Source: Nocardioides sp. YR527
GTDB taxonomy: Bacteria > Actinomycetota > Actinomycetes > Propionibacteriales > Nocardioidaceae
Direction: 5' to 3'
DNA length: 35,455 nt
NCBI RefSeq assembly: GCF_900101045.1
Contig: NZ_FNFN01000017.1
Span: 1-35,455, forward strand
Part shown: piece by piece, positions 25,659-33,135 of the stretch
How the letters are laid out: each line of letters starts with the position of its first letter
How positions within the stretch are numbered: the first letter of the stretch is position 1
The notes under the pieces: model-generated
The model's database searches: none
Seen by the model: only the letters and a program-made list of their open reading frames with translations
What the model was told of the DNA's origin: nothing
Position numbers and translations under genes: made by a program

Positions 25659-25669
25659 GGGTTCAGCAT
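25655..25669 (-). CDS. Possible four-codon upstream ORF (MLNP) overlapping the gabT start
   Basis: Reading on the minus strand, ATG at 25669 starts M-L-N-P and stops at TGA (25655-25657), which overlaps the gabT ATG as ATGA. GGAGG (25673-25677) is only 3 bases from this ATG, which is tight, and 14 bases from the gabT ATG, which is loose. Coupled re-initiation is possible; chance is also possible. Confidence 0.25.
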   Translation of the reverse strand: MLNP

Positions 25670-25677
25670 GAGCCTCC

Positions 25678-25691
25678 ACGACACATGTCGT
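25678..25691. promoter_or_regulatory. Palindrome in the gabT/lysR divergent promoter
   Basis: ACGACACATGTCGT has perfect 6-bp arms (ACGACA/TGTCGT) around CA. It lies in the 65-base gap between the divergent gabT and LysR genes and would overlap the -35 region of the LysR gene. It is a good candidate LysR binding site, with negative autoregulation and control of gabT. Confidence 0.5.
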
Positions 25692-25709
25692 CCAAGACCT
25701 TTTGACTAC

Positions 25710-25715
25710 TACAAT
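25710..25715 (+). promoter_or_regulatory. TACAAT -10 element of the LysR gene
   Basis: TACAAT ends 8 bases before the ATG at 25724, so transcription would begin at or within two bases of the start codon. No Shine-Dalgarno is present, which fits a leaderless mRNA. Confidence 0.45.
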
Positions 25716-25723
25716 CATGCCTC

Positions 25724-26620
25724 ATGAGCATGGATCTGCGACTGCTGCGCTACTTCGTCGCCACCGCCGACGCCGGCTCGGCGACGCAGGCCGCCGAGGT
25801 GCTGCACGTGACCCAGCCGGTGCTGTCGCGGCAGCTGCGCCAGCTCGAGGCCAACCTCGGGGTGCCGCTCTTCGCCCGCGAGGGCCGACGGCTGCGGCTG
25901 ACCCGGACGGCCGAGGATCTCCTCCCCCGCGCCCGCGACCTGCTGGCGCACGCGGACGACCTCGATCGCGCCGTGGCCGTGCTCGCCTCGGGCCACCTCG
26001 ACGAGCTGCACCTCGCCGTGCCCACGACGACGCTCACCGACGTGCTCGCCCCGTTCCTGGCGACCCTCGGGCCCGACGACCCGGTCGCGATGGTCCGCGA
26101 GCTCGACCCGCGCGGCGCCGCCGCGGCCGTCCGGGCCGGCGCCGACCTGGCGATCGTCACCCGGCCGCCGGCCCGGTCCCTGGCCTCGCGGGCCCTCGCC
26201 GTACTGCCGGTGTGGGCCTATGTCCGTCCCGAGGATCCGTGGGCGGGGCGGGGGTCCGTGGACGTACGCGACCTGGTGACGCGGCCGCTCGTGCTGCTCA
26301 CCGACGACCTGCGCCCCCGACCGCTGCTGGACGCGGCGGTCGAGGACGCCGCCGTGGGCTACGGCGACGTCCTCGAGGTGTCCAACGCCCAGGTCGCACA
26401 GGCGCTCGCGGCCTCGGGCCGCGGGATCGCGGTGGTCTCCGACGACCCGCGCTTCGGCCTGCTGCCGCTGCACATCGAGGCACCGGCCGGGCGCGTGCGG
26501 ATCAGGCTGTACGCGGCCTGGGACCCGCAGCACCACGCCGCCGAGGCCCTCTCCGCCCTGGCCGAGCGACTCTCGTCGTTCTGCGTCGAGCGCTACGGCG
26601 CCGAGGTCGCCGTCCGCTGA
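25724..26620 (+). CDS. LysR family regulator, probable control of gabT-gabD
   Basis: The 298-residue regulator has a LysR winged helix-turn-helix at residues 1-60 (LRLLRYFVATADAGSATQAAE, then VTQPVLSRQLRQLE) and a two-lobed effector-binding domain of normal length. The divergent position relative to gabT, with a palindrome between them, is the classic arrangement for a LysR regulator of the neighbouring catabolic operon. GABA or a related compound as effector is inference. ATG at 25724 (MSMD) is chosen; a second ATG two codons later is possible. Its last 28 bases overlap the 3' end of the convergent adk gene. Confidence 0.9.
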   Translation: MSMDLRLLRYFVATADAGSATQAAEVLHVTQPVLSRQLRQLEANLGVPLFAREGRRLRLTRTAEDLLPRARDLLAHADDLDRAVAVLASGHLDELHLAVPTTTLTDVLAPFLATLGPDDPVAMVRELDPRGAAAAVRAGADLAIVTRPPARSLASRALAVLPVWAYVRPEDPWAGRGSVDVRDLVTRPLVLLTDDLRPRPLLDAAVEDAAVGYGDVLEVSNAQVAQALAASGRGIAVVSDDPRFGLLPLHIEAPAGRVRIRLYAAWDPQHHAAEALSALAERLSSFCVERYGAEVAVR

Positions 26621-27189
26621 GCGGACATCGAGGTCAGGGCGGCCAGGATCCGGTCGGTGACCTCCTCGACCGGGCCGAGGCCGTCGACGGTGGCGAGGAG
26701 GTCGCGCTCGGCGTAGCTGTCGGCCAGCCGGCCGGTCTCGGCGGCGTACACCTCGAGCCGGCGACGGATGACCGACTCGGTGTCGTCGGCGCGACCCTGC
26801 TCCTCGGAGCGGGCCAGGAGCCGGCTCACCAGCTCGTCGGGGTCGGCCTCGAGCAGCACCGCTGCGTCGAGCGCGACGCCGGAGCGGTCCAGGATCGTGT
26901 CGAGCTCGGCGACCTGCTGCGGGGTGCGCGGATAGCCGTCGAGGAGGAAACCGTCGGCACAGTCGCCCTCGCACAGCCGGTCGGCGACCATTGCGTTGGT
27001 GATCTCGTCCGGTACGTACTCGCCCGCGTCCATGTAGGTCTGTGCCGCCGTCCCCAACGCGGTCCGCCGGGCGACGTTCGCCCGGAAGATGTCGCCGGTC
27101 GAGATCGCCGGCACGGCGAAGCGCTCGGCGATGACGGCGGCCTGGGTGCCCTTGCCGGCACCGGGCGGTCCCATGAGGAGGAGGCGCAT
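26593..27189 (-). CDS. adk: Adenylate kinase, short-lid form
   Basis: The 198-residue nucleoside monophosphate kinase has P-loop GPPGAGKGT (7-15), the AMP-binding segment STGDIFR (30-36), DGFLLDGYPRTPQQ (79-92) and the lid-side RADDT and RRRLEVY blocks. The lid is short and lacks zinc cysteines, typical of actinobacteria. It converts ATP and AMP to two ADP. The ATG at 27189 gives the canonical N-terminus; a longer in-frame reading from 27363 is rejected. Housekeeping adk normally sits in the secY ribosomal-protein cluster, so this is probably a second copy. It lies behind a hairpin, separate from the amine oxidase operon, and overlaps the LysR gene end by 28 bases. Confidence 0.88.
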   Translation of the reverse strand: MRLLLMGPPGAGKGTQAAVIAERFAVPAISTGDIFRANVARRTALGTAAQTYMDAGEYVPDEITNAMVADRLCEGDCADGFLLDGYPRTPQQVAELDTILDRSGVALDAAVLLEADPDELVSRLLARSEEQGRADDTESVIRRRLEVYAAETGRLADSYAERDLLATVDGLGPVEEVTDRILAALTSMSAQRTATSAP

Positions 27190-27213
27190 ACGAAGGGTGA
27201 CCTTTCTCGAGGG

Positions 27214-27244
27214 TGGCGCGCTCACCCCCACGATGAGCGCGCCA
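27214..27244 (-). terminator. Hairpin after the amine oxidase gene
   Basis: TGGCGCGCTCA (27214-27224) and TGAGCGCGCCA (27234-27244) form a perfect 11-bp stem with a 9-base loop. It sits 30 bases past the amine oxidase stop and before adk, so it probably ends the permease-agmatinase-oxidase transcript. Confidence 0.6.
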
Positions 27245-27274
27245 GGTCGGAGGCTAGGTGCCGCTTCGCTGCGA

Positions 27275-28633
27275 TCACGTTGCATCCGCGAGAATGCGGC
27301 CGGCGATCTCCTCGCCCACGCGTACGGCGCCGTCGACGTGCTGGAAGCCGTGGCCGGCGACATCGCTGCTGCCGAACTCGATCGGCCCGAGCGGCTCGCG
27401 CAGCACCGCGCCCCAGCGGGTCAGCCCGCCGAGGTCGAAGCTGGTCCCGTACGCACCGCCGGTGAGCTCCTGGTGCTGCCAGTCGCTCTCGACGTAGGTG
27501 ATCGGAACCAGCGCGGCCTCGCCGAAGTAGGAGGCCAGCGACTCCAGCACCCTCCGCCGGCGCTCGTCCTCGGTCAGCCGGCCGACCGCGTCCGCGCGCT
27601 CGTCGGAGACGAAACCGACCAGGGTGCCGCGCGGCTCGCCCTCGGGGGTGTTGTCGTAGACCTCGTGGACCAGCTGCCAGGGCGCGAAGCCGGTGCCGCT
27701 GAGGCCGTCGGCGCGCCAGAACGGCGTCGCGTACTGCGCCTGCACCTTGATGACCAGCCCGAACGACTGGTGCTCGCGGGCGATCCGGTGCTCGGCCGGG
27801 AGCTCGGGACTGAACCGGATCCGCCTGACCAGGGTCGGCGGGACCGCGAGGACGAGGCGTCGCGCGGCGTGGATCTCGGCGCCGACGTGGACGACGGCGC
27901 CGTCCTCGTCCCACTCGACGTGGGTGACGTCCTGGCCGAGCCGGACCCGGTCCCCGAGTCGCTCGGCCAGGGTCAGCGGCACCCGCTGCAGGCCACCGAC
28001 GACCCGGCGGTCGAGGATCACGTCGGCGTCGACGAGGTTGCTGAACGATCCCGCGCTGGCGGCCATCTGCACGGCCTGGAGCGCGGAGAACGAGTGGGCG
28101 GGCTTCGTGAGCATCGCCGGCCCGATGTAGAGGGCGACGTTGTCGACCGCGACCGGGTCGTCGCACTGCTGCTCGAGCCAGGCGCGGAACGAGACGCTGT
28201 CGAGGTGGGCGGCGTCGTCGAGCTCCCACGGCCGGGCCGGGTCCATCGCGGCGGCGAGCCCGTCGAGGGTCTTGGTCAGCTGCGCGATGGCGGCCGAGGT
28301 GGCATCGCCGACCGGCAGGTCCTCGCCGAAGCGGTGCGCGACCCCCGCCCTGTCGACGTAGAGCGACTCGCCCTCGCGGAAGCGCGGGTAGGTCGGCAGT
28401 TCGAGCTCGTCGAGGATGCCGAGCAGCGCGTCCTGGTCGGGCGAGACCCACTGGCCGCCGATCTCGAAGTCGGCCTCGGCCCCGGGCCCACCGTGCGCCT
28501 CGGTCCGCAGCCGGCCACCGACGCGGTCGCGCGCCTCCAGGACGAGTACGTCCTGGCCTGCCTGCGCCAGGCGCCAGGCCGCGGTCAGGCCGGTCACGCC
28601 GGCGCCGACCACGATCACATCATGGGTGGTCAT
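27275..28633 (-). CDS. FAD-dependent amine oxidase, probable putrescine oxidase
   Basis: The 452-residue flavin amine oxidase has a dinucleotide-binding motif GAGVTG (10-15), then LEARDRVGGRLRT and the FAD-pocket segment IGGQWVSPDQ. The C-terminal FAD motif reads FQHVDGAVRVGEEIAGRI, as in bacterial monoamine/putrescine oxidases, and length fits. It would oxidise a primary amine to the aldehyde with hydrogen peroxide release; putrescine to 4-aminobutanal is the best guess because the gene follows an agmatinase-family gene by a single base (TGA-C-ATG) and gabT/gabD are nearby. Tyramine or another amine cannot be excluded. Confidence 0.87.
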   Translation of the reverse strand: MTTHDVIVVGAGVTGLTAAWRLAQAGQDVLVLEARDRVGGRLRTEAHGGPGAEADFEIGGQWVSPDQDALLGILDELELPTYPRFREGESLYVDRAGVAHRFGEDLPVGDATSAAIAQLTKTLDGLAAAMDPARPWELDDAAHLDSVSFRAWLEQQCDDPVAVDNVALYIGPAMLTKPAHSFSALQAVQMAASAGSFSNLVDADVILDRRVVGGLQRVPLTLAERLGDRVRLGQDVTHVEWDEDGAVVHVGAEIHAARRLVLAVPPTLVRRIRFSPELPAEHRIAREHQSFGLVIKVQAQYATPFWRADGLSGTGFAPWQLVHEVYDNTPEGEPRGTLVGFVSDERADAVGRLTEDERRRRVLESLASYFGEAALVPITYVESDWQHQELTGGAYGTSFDLGGLTRWGAVLREPLGPIEFGSSDVAGHGFQHVDGAVRVGEEIAGRILADAT

Positions 28634-28634
28634 G

Positions 28635-29693
28635 TCAGTTCTCCTGTGTGTCGTTGGGACGCTGGTCGGGACGCCGGTCTGGACGCTGGGCGAGCAGCGG
28701 GAGGCTCGGGTCCCAGCGGGTCCCGTCGGCCTGGTCGCGCTTGCGGCGGGCGATGCCCGAGAGGGCCTCGAGGACGACCCGGTTGGCGAGGAACGAGGTG
28801 ATGTCGGCGTGGTCGTACGGCGGGGAGACCTCGACGACGTCGATCCCGACCACCGGCAGCTCGTAGGCGATCCGGCGGACCGCGTCGAGCAGCTGGCGGG
28901 CGGTGAGTCCGCCCGGCTCCGGGGTGCCGGTGCCGGGGGCGTGCCCGGGGTCGCAGACGTCGATGTCGACCGAGAGGAAGACCCCGTCGCACTCGTCGGT
29001 GGCGATGGTGAAGGCCTCGGTGAGGCACTCCTCCAGACCGCGGTGCACGATCTCGGTCATCTCGTAGGACCGCATGCCCTGCTCGGCCATCCAGTCCAGC
29101 GTCTCGGGCTCGGGCCAGTAGCCGCGCAGCCCCATCTGCAGGAACCGGTCGCCGCGCAGCGCGCCCGACTCGATGAGCCGGCGCATCGGTTGGCCGTGCC
29201 CGATCAGCGAGCCGAACTCGATGTCCCCGGTGTCGGCGTGGGCGTCGAAGTGGATCATCGAGACGCGACCCTGGCCGAGGTGCTGGGCGACACCGGCGGC
29301 ATCGGGCCAGGCGATCGTGTGATCACCGCCCAGCACCAGCGGGATGGCGCCGTTGCTCGTCACCGCGTGCACGGCCTCCTGCAGGTCGCGCACCGACCGC
29401 TCGGCGTCGCCGGAGAACATCTCGACGTCGCCCGCGTCCAGCACCCGGATGTCCTGCAGGGCGTCGACCCGCATCGCCAGCGAGGGCCGCGAGCCGTCAT
29501 GGGCCAGGTAGCAGGTCTGCCGGATGAACTGCGGACCGAACCGGGTGCCCGACCGGTGCGACGTACCTCCGTCGAAGGGGGCGCCGAGGATGACCACATC
29601 GGCACCCTCGTACGTCGCGGGGTCGGCCCAGTCACACCGGTCGACACCCAAGAAGGTGATGTCGGGGCCGAACTGGGTTCCGTAGCGAGCCAT
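28635..29693 (-). CDS. speB: Agmatinase / ureohydrolase family enzyme
   Basis: The 352-residue ureohydrolase carries all manganese ligands: H125 in GGDHTI, D150, H152 and D154 in FDAHADTGD, and D243 and D245 in SVDIDVCDP. The following PGTGTPEPGG loop is typical of agmatinases rather than arginases. It would hydrolyse agmatine to putrescine and urea; guanidinobutyrase, giving GABA, is an alternative that also fits the pathway. The last residues form a charged tail with three near-copies of a (Q/R)RP(D/N) tetrapeptide from a 12-bp tandem repeat at 28656-28691. It follows the permease gene by 42 bases and is one base from the amine oxidase gene. Confidence 0.88.
   Translation of the reverse strand: MARYGTQFGPDITFLGVDRCDWADPATYEGADVVILGAPFDGGTSHRSGTRFGPQFIRQTCYLAHDGSRPSLAMRVDALQDIRVLDAGDVEMFSGDAERSVRDLQEAVHAVTSNGAIPLVLGGDHTIAWPDAAGVAQHLGQGRVSMIHFDAHADTGDIEFGSLIGHGQPMRRLIESGALRGDRFLQMGLRGYWPEPETLDWMAEQGMRSYEMTEIVHRGLEECLTEAFTIATDECDGVFLSVDIDVCDPGHAPGTGTPEPGGLTARQLLDAVRRIAYELPVVGIDVVEVSPPYDHADITSFLANRVVLEALSGIARRKRDQADGTRWDPSLPLLAQRPDRRPDQRPNDTQEN
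28656..28691 (-). repeat. Three 12-bp tandem repeats in the agmatinase tail
   Basis: GGGACGCTGGTC, GGGACGCCGGTC and TGGACGCTGGGC follow each other directly and encode the (Q/R)RP(D/N) tetrapeptides at the C-terminus of the ureohydrolase. The repeat is in frame and outside the catalytic domain. Confidence 0.8.
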
Positions 29694-29735
29694 GGCGTTC
29701 TTCTCTCGTTCGATTCTCGTGGTGGATGGATGTGT

Positions 29736-31124
29736 CTATTCCTCGGTCGGGTCGACGACGAGGAACCGCTCGCCGGGACGACGGGCGAGGTAGAGGAAGT
29801 AGTAGGCGAGGGCGGCGACCACGATCCCGGCCGTGATCAGGACGTCGGTCCGCGCGGAGCCGGCCAGCGCGTAGCCGATCGCGCCGATGACGATCAGCGG
29901 CGGCAGCGGCCACAGCGGCATCCGCCAGCCCTGGGCGGCAGGGCCACGGCGGCGGGCGCGGAGCGCGGCGATCGCGACGACGACGTACATCGTGGAGATG
30001 ACCACCGAGGTCACCCCGAGCAGCGCCTCGATCTCGACGGCGCCGGCGAGGATAGCGCCGGGGATGCCGATGACGAGGGTGGCGAGCCACGGGGTGGCGT
30101 AGCGGGGGTGCAGCCTGGTGAGGACACCGTTGACCGGTGCCGGCCAGGAGCGGTCACGCGCCGAGGCGTAGACGACCCGGGCGTTCTGCAGCACCATCAC
30201 GATGACGGCGTTGAGGATCGCGATGGCGATGGCGACGTTCACCGCGACCGCGACGCGCTCGCCGCCCCAGGCGGCGACCCACTGGGAGAAGTTGCCGGAG
30301 GCGAGGTCGCTGAGGTCGTCGACCGCGAGGACGGTGGTCACGGTCGGGACGAGGATGACCAGACCACCCAGGCCGAGGGTCCAGAAGATGACGCGGGCGA
30401 CGTTGCGGCGCGGGTCGACGATCTCCTCGGAGAGGTAGACGGTGGTGCCGAAGCCGCTGACCAGGAACGTGCTCACCGCGAGACCGGAGATGAGGATCGC
30501 CAGGGTGAAGGGCTCCAGGCCGTTCTCACCGATGACGTGCGGCGAGACCAGCTCGCCGGGGCCGCGCTGGACGTGGCCGAGCCCGAGGATCGTGACGACC
30601 ACGGCGGCGATCATCTCGAGGGCGAGGAAGGTGCCGGTGACGACGGCGTTGGCCTTGATGTTGAGGATCGCCGTGGCGGTCGAGAGGAGCATCACGATCG
30701 CGCCGGTCGCGGCCCGCGGCAGCTCCACCAGGTCGGCCAGGTAGTCGGCGGTGCCGAGCGCGAAGATCGGTGGGATGAGCCAGAGCAGCACGCCCGCCAG
30801 GGAGAACGTCAACCAGCCCATCGACCTGCCGAGGGTCTGGGTGACCATCGCGTACTCGCCGCCGGAGCTGGCGGTGCGGGTGCCGAGCTCGGCGTAGCAC
30901 GCGGCGATGGCGATCGAGACCGCGAAGCCCGCGACGACGGCCAGCACCGCGCCGCTCCCCTGGGTCGCGAACAGCTCCGGGACGATGATGAACAGGCTCG
31001 AGGCGGGCGTGATGCACGAGAGCACCAGCAGGACGGCGGCGCCGGGTCCGAGCACCCGGGCGAGCCGGGGCCGTTCCTGCGCCGGCTTCACCTCGTCCGG
31101 GCTCACCTGCATGGATTCGATCAT
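29736..31124 (-). CDS. APC-family amino acid/polyamine permease
   Basis: The 462-residue membrane protein has about twelve hydrophobic helices. Helix 1 includes LSCITPASSLFII and helix 2-3 the YAELGTRTASSGGEYAMV block, the consensus substrate and sodium/proton-site region of the amino acid-polyamine-organocation family. FGTTVYLSEEIVDPRRNVAR (about residues 223-242) is another family hallmark. The ATG at 31124 is preceded by AAGGAG; a longer reading from 31400 crosses the operator and is rejected. As first gene of an operon with agmatinase and amine oxidase, uptake of agmatine, putrescine or a related amine is likely but unproven. Confidence 0.9.
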   Translation of the reverse strand: MIESMQVSPDEVKPAQERPRLARVLGPGAAVLLVLSCITPASSLFIIVPELFATQGSGAVLAVVAGFAVSIAIAACYAELGTRTASSGGEYAMVTQTLGRSMGWLTFSLAGVLLWLIPPIFALGTADYLADLVELPRAATGAIVMLLSTATAILNIKANAVVTGTFLALEMIAAVVVTILGLGHVQRGPGELVSPHVIGENGLEPFTLAILISGLAVSTFLVSGFGTTVYLSEEIVDPRRNVARVIFWTLGLGGLVILVPTVTTVLAVDDLSDLASGNFSQWVAAWGGERVAVAVNVAIAIAILNAVIVMVLQNARVVYASARDRSWPAPVNGVLTRLHPRYATPWLATLVIGIPGAILAGAVEIEALLGVTSVVISTMYVVVAIAALRARRRGPAAQGWRMPLWPLPPLIVIGAIGYALAGSARTDVLITAGIVVAALAYYFLYLARRPGERFLVVDPTEE

Positions 31125-31156
31125 CGCGGGTCTCCTTGGGATGAGGGTACAGCGAG

Positions 31157-31175
31157 TTTTGAACGCTGTACAAAA
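31157..31175. promoter_or_regulatory. Operator half A between permease and TetR genes
   Basis: TTTTGAACGCTGTACAAAA is a 19-bp palindrome with 7-bp arms, one mismatch and a 5-base centre. It directly abuts the second palindrome at 31176. Its size and place in the divergent promoter fit a TetR binding site. Confidence 0.65.
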
Positions 31176-31194
31176 CTTTGAACGGCATTCAAAG
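31176..31194. promoter_or_regulatory. Operator half B between permease and TetR genes
   Basis: CTTTGAACGGCATTCAAAG is a perfect 19-bp palindrome (CTTTGAA-N5-TTCAAAG) abutting operator A with no gap. The two share the TTTGAACG core. It overlaps a possible promoter for the TetR gene (TTCAAA 31188-31193, 17 bases, TAGAGT 31211-31216). Confidence 0.7.
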
Positions 31195-31269
31195 TGACCC
31201 AGATCACCGCTAGAGTCAAGGGGTGAGCCCGAAGATTTCGCCACGCGAGCACGAGGAGGCACCGTCGAG

Positions 31270-31866
31270 GTGACGCGCACACGCTCCAACCGACGCCTGG
31301 AACGACCCCGCGAGCAGGTCCTCGCGACCACCCTGGAGATGGTGGCCGAGGAAGGACTCGCCAAGGTCACGATGGCCTCCCTCGCCGCCCGGCTAGGCAC
31401 CAGCGGCGGCCACCTCCTCTACTACTTCGGCACCCGCAACGGCCTGCTCCTCGAGACCCTGCGCTGGAGCGAGAACGAGTACGCGGCGCAGCGAGCACCC
31501 CTCTTGGAGAAGGTCGAGGAGGCCCGGGAAGGAGGCGTGGAGGCGCTGCTGGCATTCACCGACGTCTACCTCGCCCTCGACGAGCGCGACCCGCGCTGGC
31601 TGCTCTGGCTCGAGCTGTGGGCACGGGCGCCGTACGATGCCGAGCTCGCCGCCGCCCAGCGCGCGATGGACGACGAGTGGCACGCCGACCTGGTCCGGCT
31701 CTTCGCCGCGGCACTCCCCGAGGTGCCCGACCCTGAGGCCGTCTCCGAGCGCCTACGGGCGATGTGGGACGGCTTCAGCATCGGCATCGTCACCGGCGGT
31801 GGCACGACGCTGCGCGAGCGCGCCCTCGAGCACACCCGCGCAGCCGTCACCGGACGCGAGGGGTAG
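31270..31866 (+). CDS. TetR family regulator, probable control of the amine operon
   Basis: The 198-residue regulator has a TetR DNA-binding domain with the helix-turn-helix near residues 33-53 (TMASLAARLGTSGGHLLYYFG) and a helical ligand domain. The C-terminal part, with WLELWARAPYD, resembles the TetR_C group found in BetI-like and related regulators. The start is GTG at 31270; GAGGAGG is 11 bases upstream, rather far, so the exact start is uncertain. It diverges from the APC permease gene, and two abutting palindromes lie between them. Three bases separate it from the fucosidase gene, so that gene is probably co-transcribed with its regulator. Confidence 0.87.
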   Translation: MTRTRSNRRLERPREQVLATTLEMVAEEGLAKVTMASLAARLGTSGGHLLYYFGTRNGLLLETLRWSENEYAAQRAPLLEKVEEAREGGVEALLAFTDVYLALDERDPRWLLWLELWARAPYDAELAAAQRAMDDEWHADLVRLFAAALPEVPDPEAVSERLRAMWDGFSIGIVTGGGTTLRERALEHTRAAVTGREG

Positions 31867-31869
31867 GGC

Positions 31870-33135
31870 ATGTCGATCGCATCCTGGTTCCCCGAGGCGC
31901 AGCTCGGCATCTTCGTCCACTGGGGGATCTACAGCGTCGACGGCGTCGCGGAGTCCTGGTCGTTCTACGACGGCCGGGTCCCCTATGCCGACTACATGGC
32001 CCAGATCGACGGCTTCACCGCCTCGGAGTTCGACGCCGACGCCTGGGCCGAGCTCTTCGAGCGGGCCGGAGCGACGTACGCCGTGCTCACCGCCAAGCAC
32101 CACGACGGGGTCGCGCTCTACGACACCGCCGTCGGCGACCTCTCCGTGGTCACCCGGGCCCCGGCCGGACGCGACCTCGTCGCCGAGTTCGTCGAGGCCG
32201 TACGCCGCCGGGGGCTGAAGGTCGGCCTCTACTTCTCCCACCTCGACTGGTCGCACCCGGACTACGCCACGGTGCGCCCGGCCGTGCAGCACCACGTGGT
32301 GCAGGACAACCCCTACGCGGTCCCACGGCCGGGCGCCGAGGAGCCGGCGCGCTGGGAGCGCTACCTGGAGTTCCACCGCGCCCAGATCCGGGAGCTGGTG
32401 ACCCGATACGGGCCGGACCTGCTCTGGTTCGACGGCGAGTGGGAGCGCGACGAGCGGCAGTGGCGGATGCGGGAGCTGCGTGCCGAGCTGCGCGAACTCT
32501 CGCCCGAGATGGTCGTCAACGGCCGGATGCTCGGCCACGGCGACTACGTGACCCCGGAACAGGGCGTTCCGGTCGTGCCGCCGGAGGGCCCCTGGGAGCT
32601 CTGCCTGACCATCAACGACTCCTGGGGCTGGCAGCCGCAGGACGACAACCACAAGTCACCGCGCCAGCTCGTGCGCACCTTCGTCGAGACCATCGGCGGT
32701 GGCGGCAACCTGCTGCTCGACGTCGGCCCGCGCGAGGACGGCACCATCACCCCCGAGCAGACCGAGCGGCTCGAGGCCCTCGGCGACTGGGTCACGCGCC
32801 ACTCCCCCGCGGTCCGTGGCATCCGCCGCGGCCTCCCCCACGGCCACTTCTACGGCCCGACCGCGGTCTCGGCCGACGGCCGCACCCTGTTCCTCTACGT
32901 CCTGGACCGCCCCAACGACTACGTCGTGGTCCGCGGCCTGCGCAACCAGGTGCTGAAGGCGTACGTCCTCGGGAGCGGCGTCGAGCTCGACCACCAGCGC
33001 ATCGGCGGCCTCCACGAGGTCCCCGGCTGGGAGTACGTCTTCACCACCGACGACGCCCTCGACCCGCTGTGCACCGTGATCGCCCTCGAGCTCGACGGCG
33101 AGGTCTCGGTCCACCGGGAGCACGAGTCCCACTAG
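31870..33135 (+). CDS. GH29 alpha-L-fucosidase, cytoplasmic
   Basis: The 421-residue glycoside hydrolase family 29 enzyme starts with the diagnostic WFPEAQLGIFVHWGIYS (6-22), then has AKHHDG (75-80) and the predicted nucleophile D188 in LLWFDGEW. GGGGNLLLDVGPREDG (about 275-290) is the conserved end of the catalytic barrel, and a short beta domain follows. There is no signal peptide, so it should act on imported fucosides in the cytoplasm. The acid/base residue cannot be assigned by eye. It lies 3 bases behind a TetR gene with no sugar transporter or fucose catabolic gene nearby, an unusual setting. Its stop shares CTAG with the convergent exporter gene. Confidence 0.9.
   Translation: MSIASWFPEAQLGIFVHWGIYSVDGVAESWSFYDGRVPYADYMAQIDGFTASEFDADAWAELFERAGATYAVLTAKHHDGVALYDTAVGDLSVVTRAPAGRDLVAEFVEAVRRRGLKVGLYFSHLDWSHPDYATVRPAVQHHVVQDNPYAVPRPGAEEPARWERYLEFHRAQIRELVTRYGPDLLWFDGEWERDERQWRMRELRAELRELSPEMVVNGRMLGHGDYVTPEQGVPVVPPEGPWELCLTINDSWGWQPQDDNHKSPRQLVRTFVETIGGGGNLLLDVGPREDGTITPEQTERLEALGDWVTRHSPAVRGIRRGLPHGHFYGPTAVSADGRTLFLYVLDRPNDYVVVRGLRNQVLKAYVLGSGVELDHQRIGGLHEVPGWEYVFTTDDALDPLCTVIALELDGEVSVHREHESH

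Noticed and set aside
25677..25679. GTG at 25679 as the gabT start
   Set aside because: It overlaps the only GGAGG, so no ribosome site would precede it, and it adds seven residues not expected for GABA aminotransferases.
29736..31400. Longer reading of the APC permease from 31400
   Set aside because: The extension crosses the divergent operators and the TetR gene start and is Arg/Ser-rich with no homology; the ATG at 31124 has a good AAGGAG.
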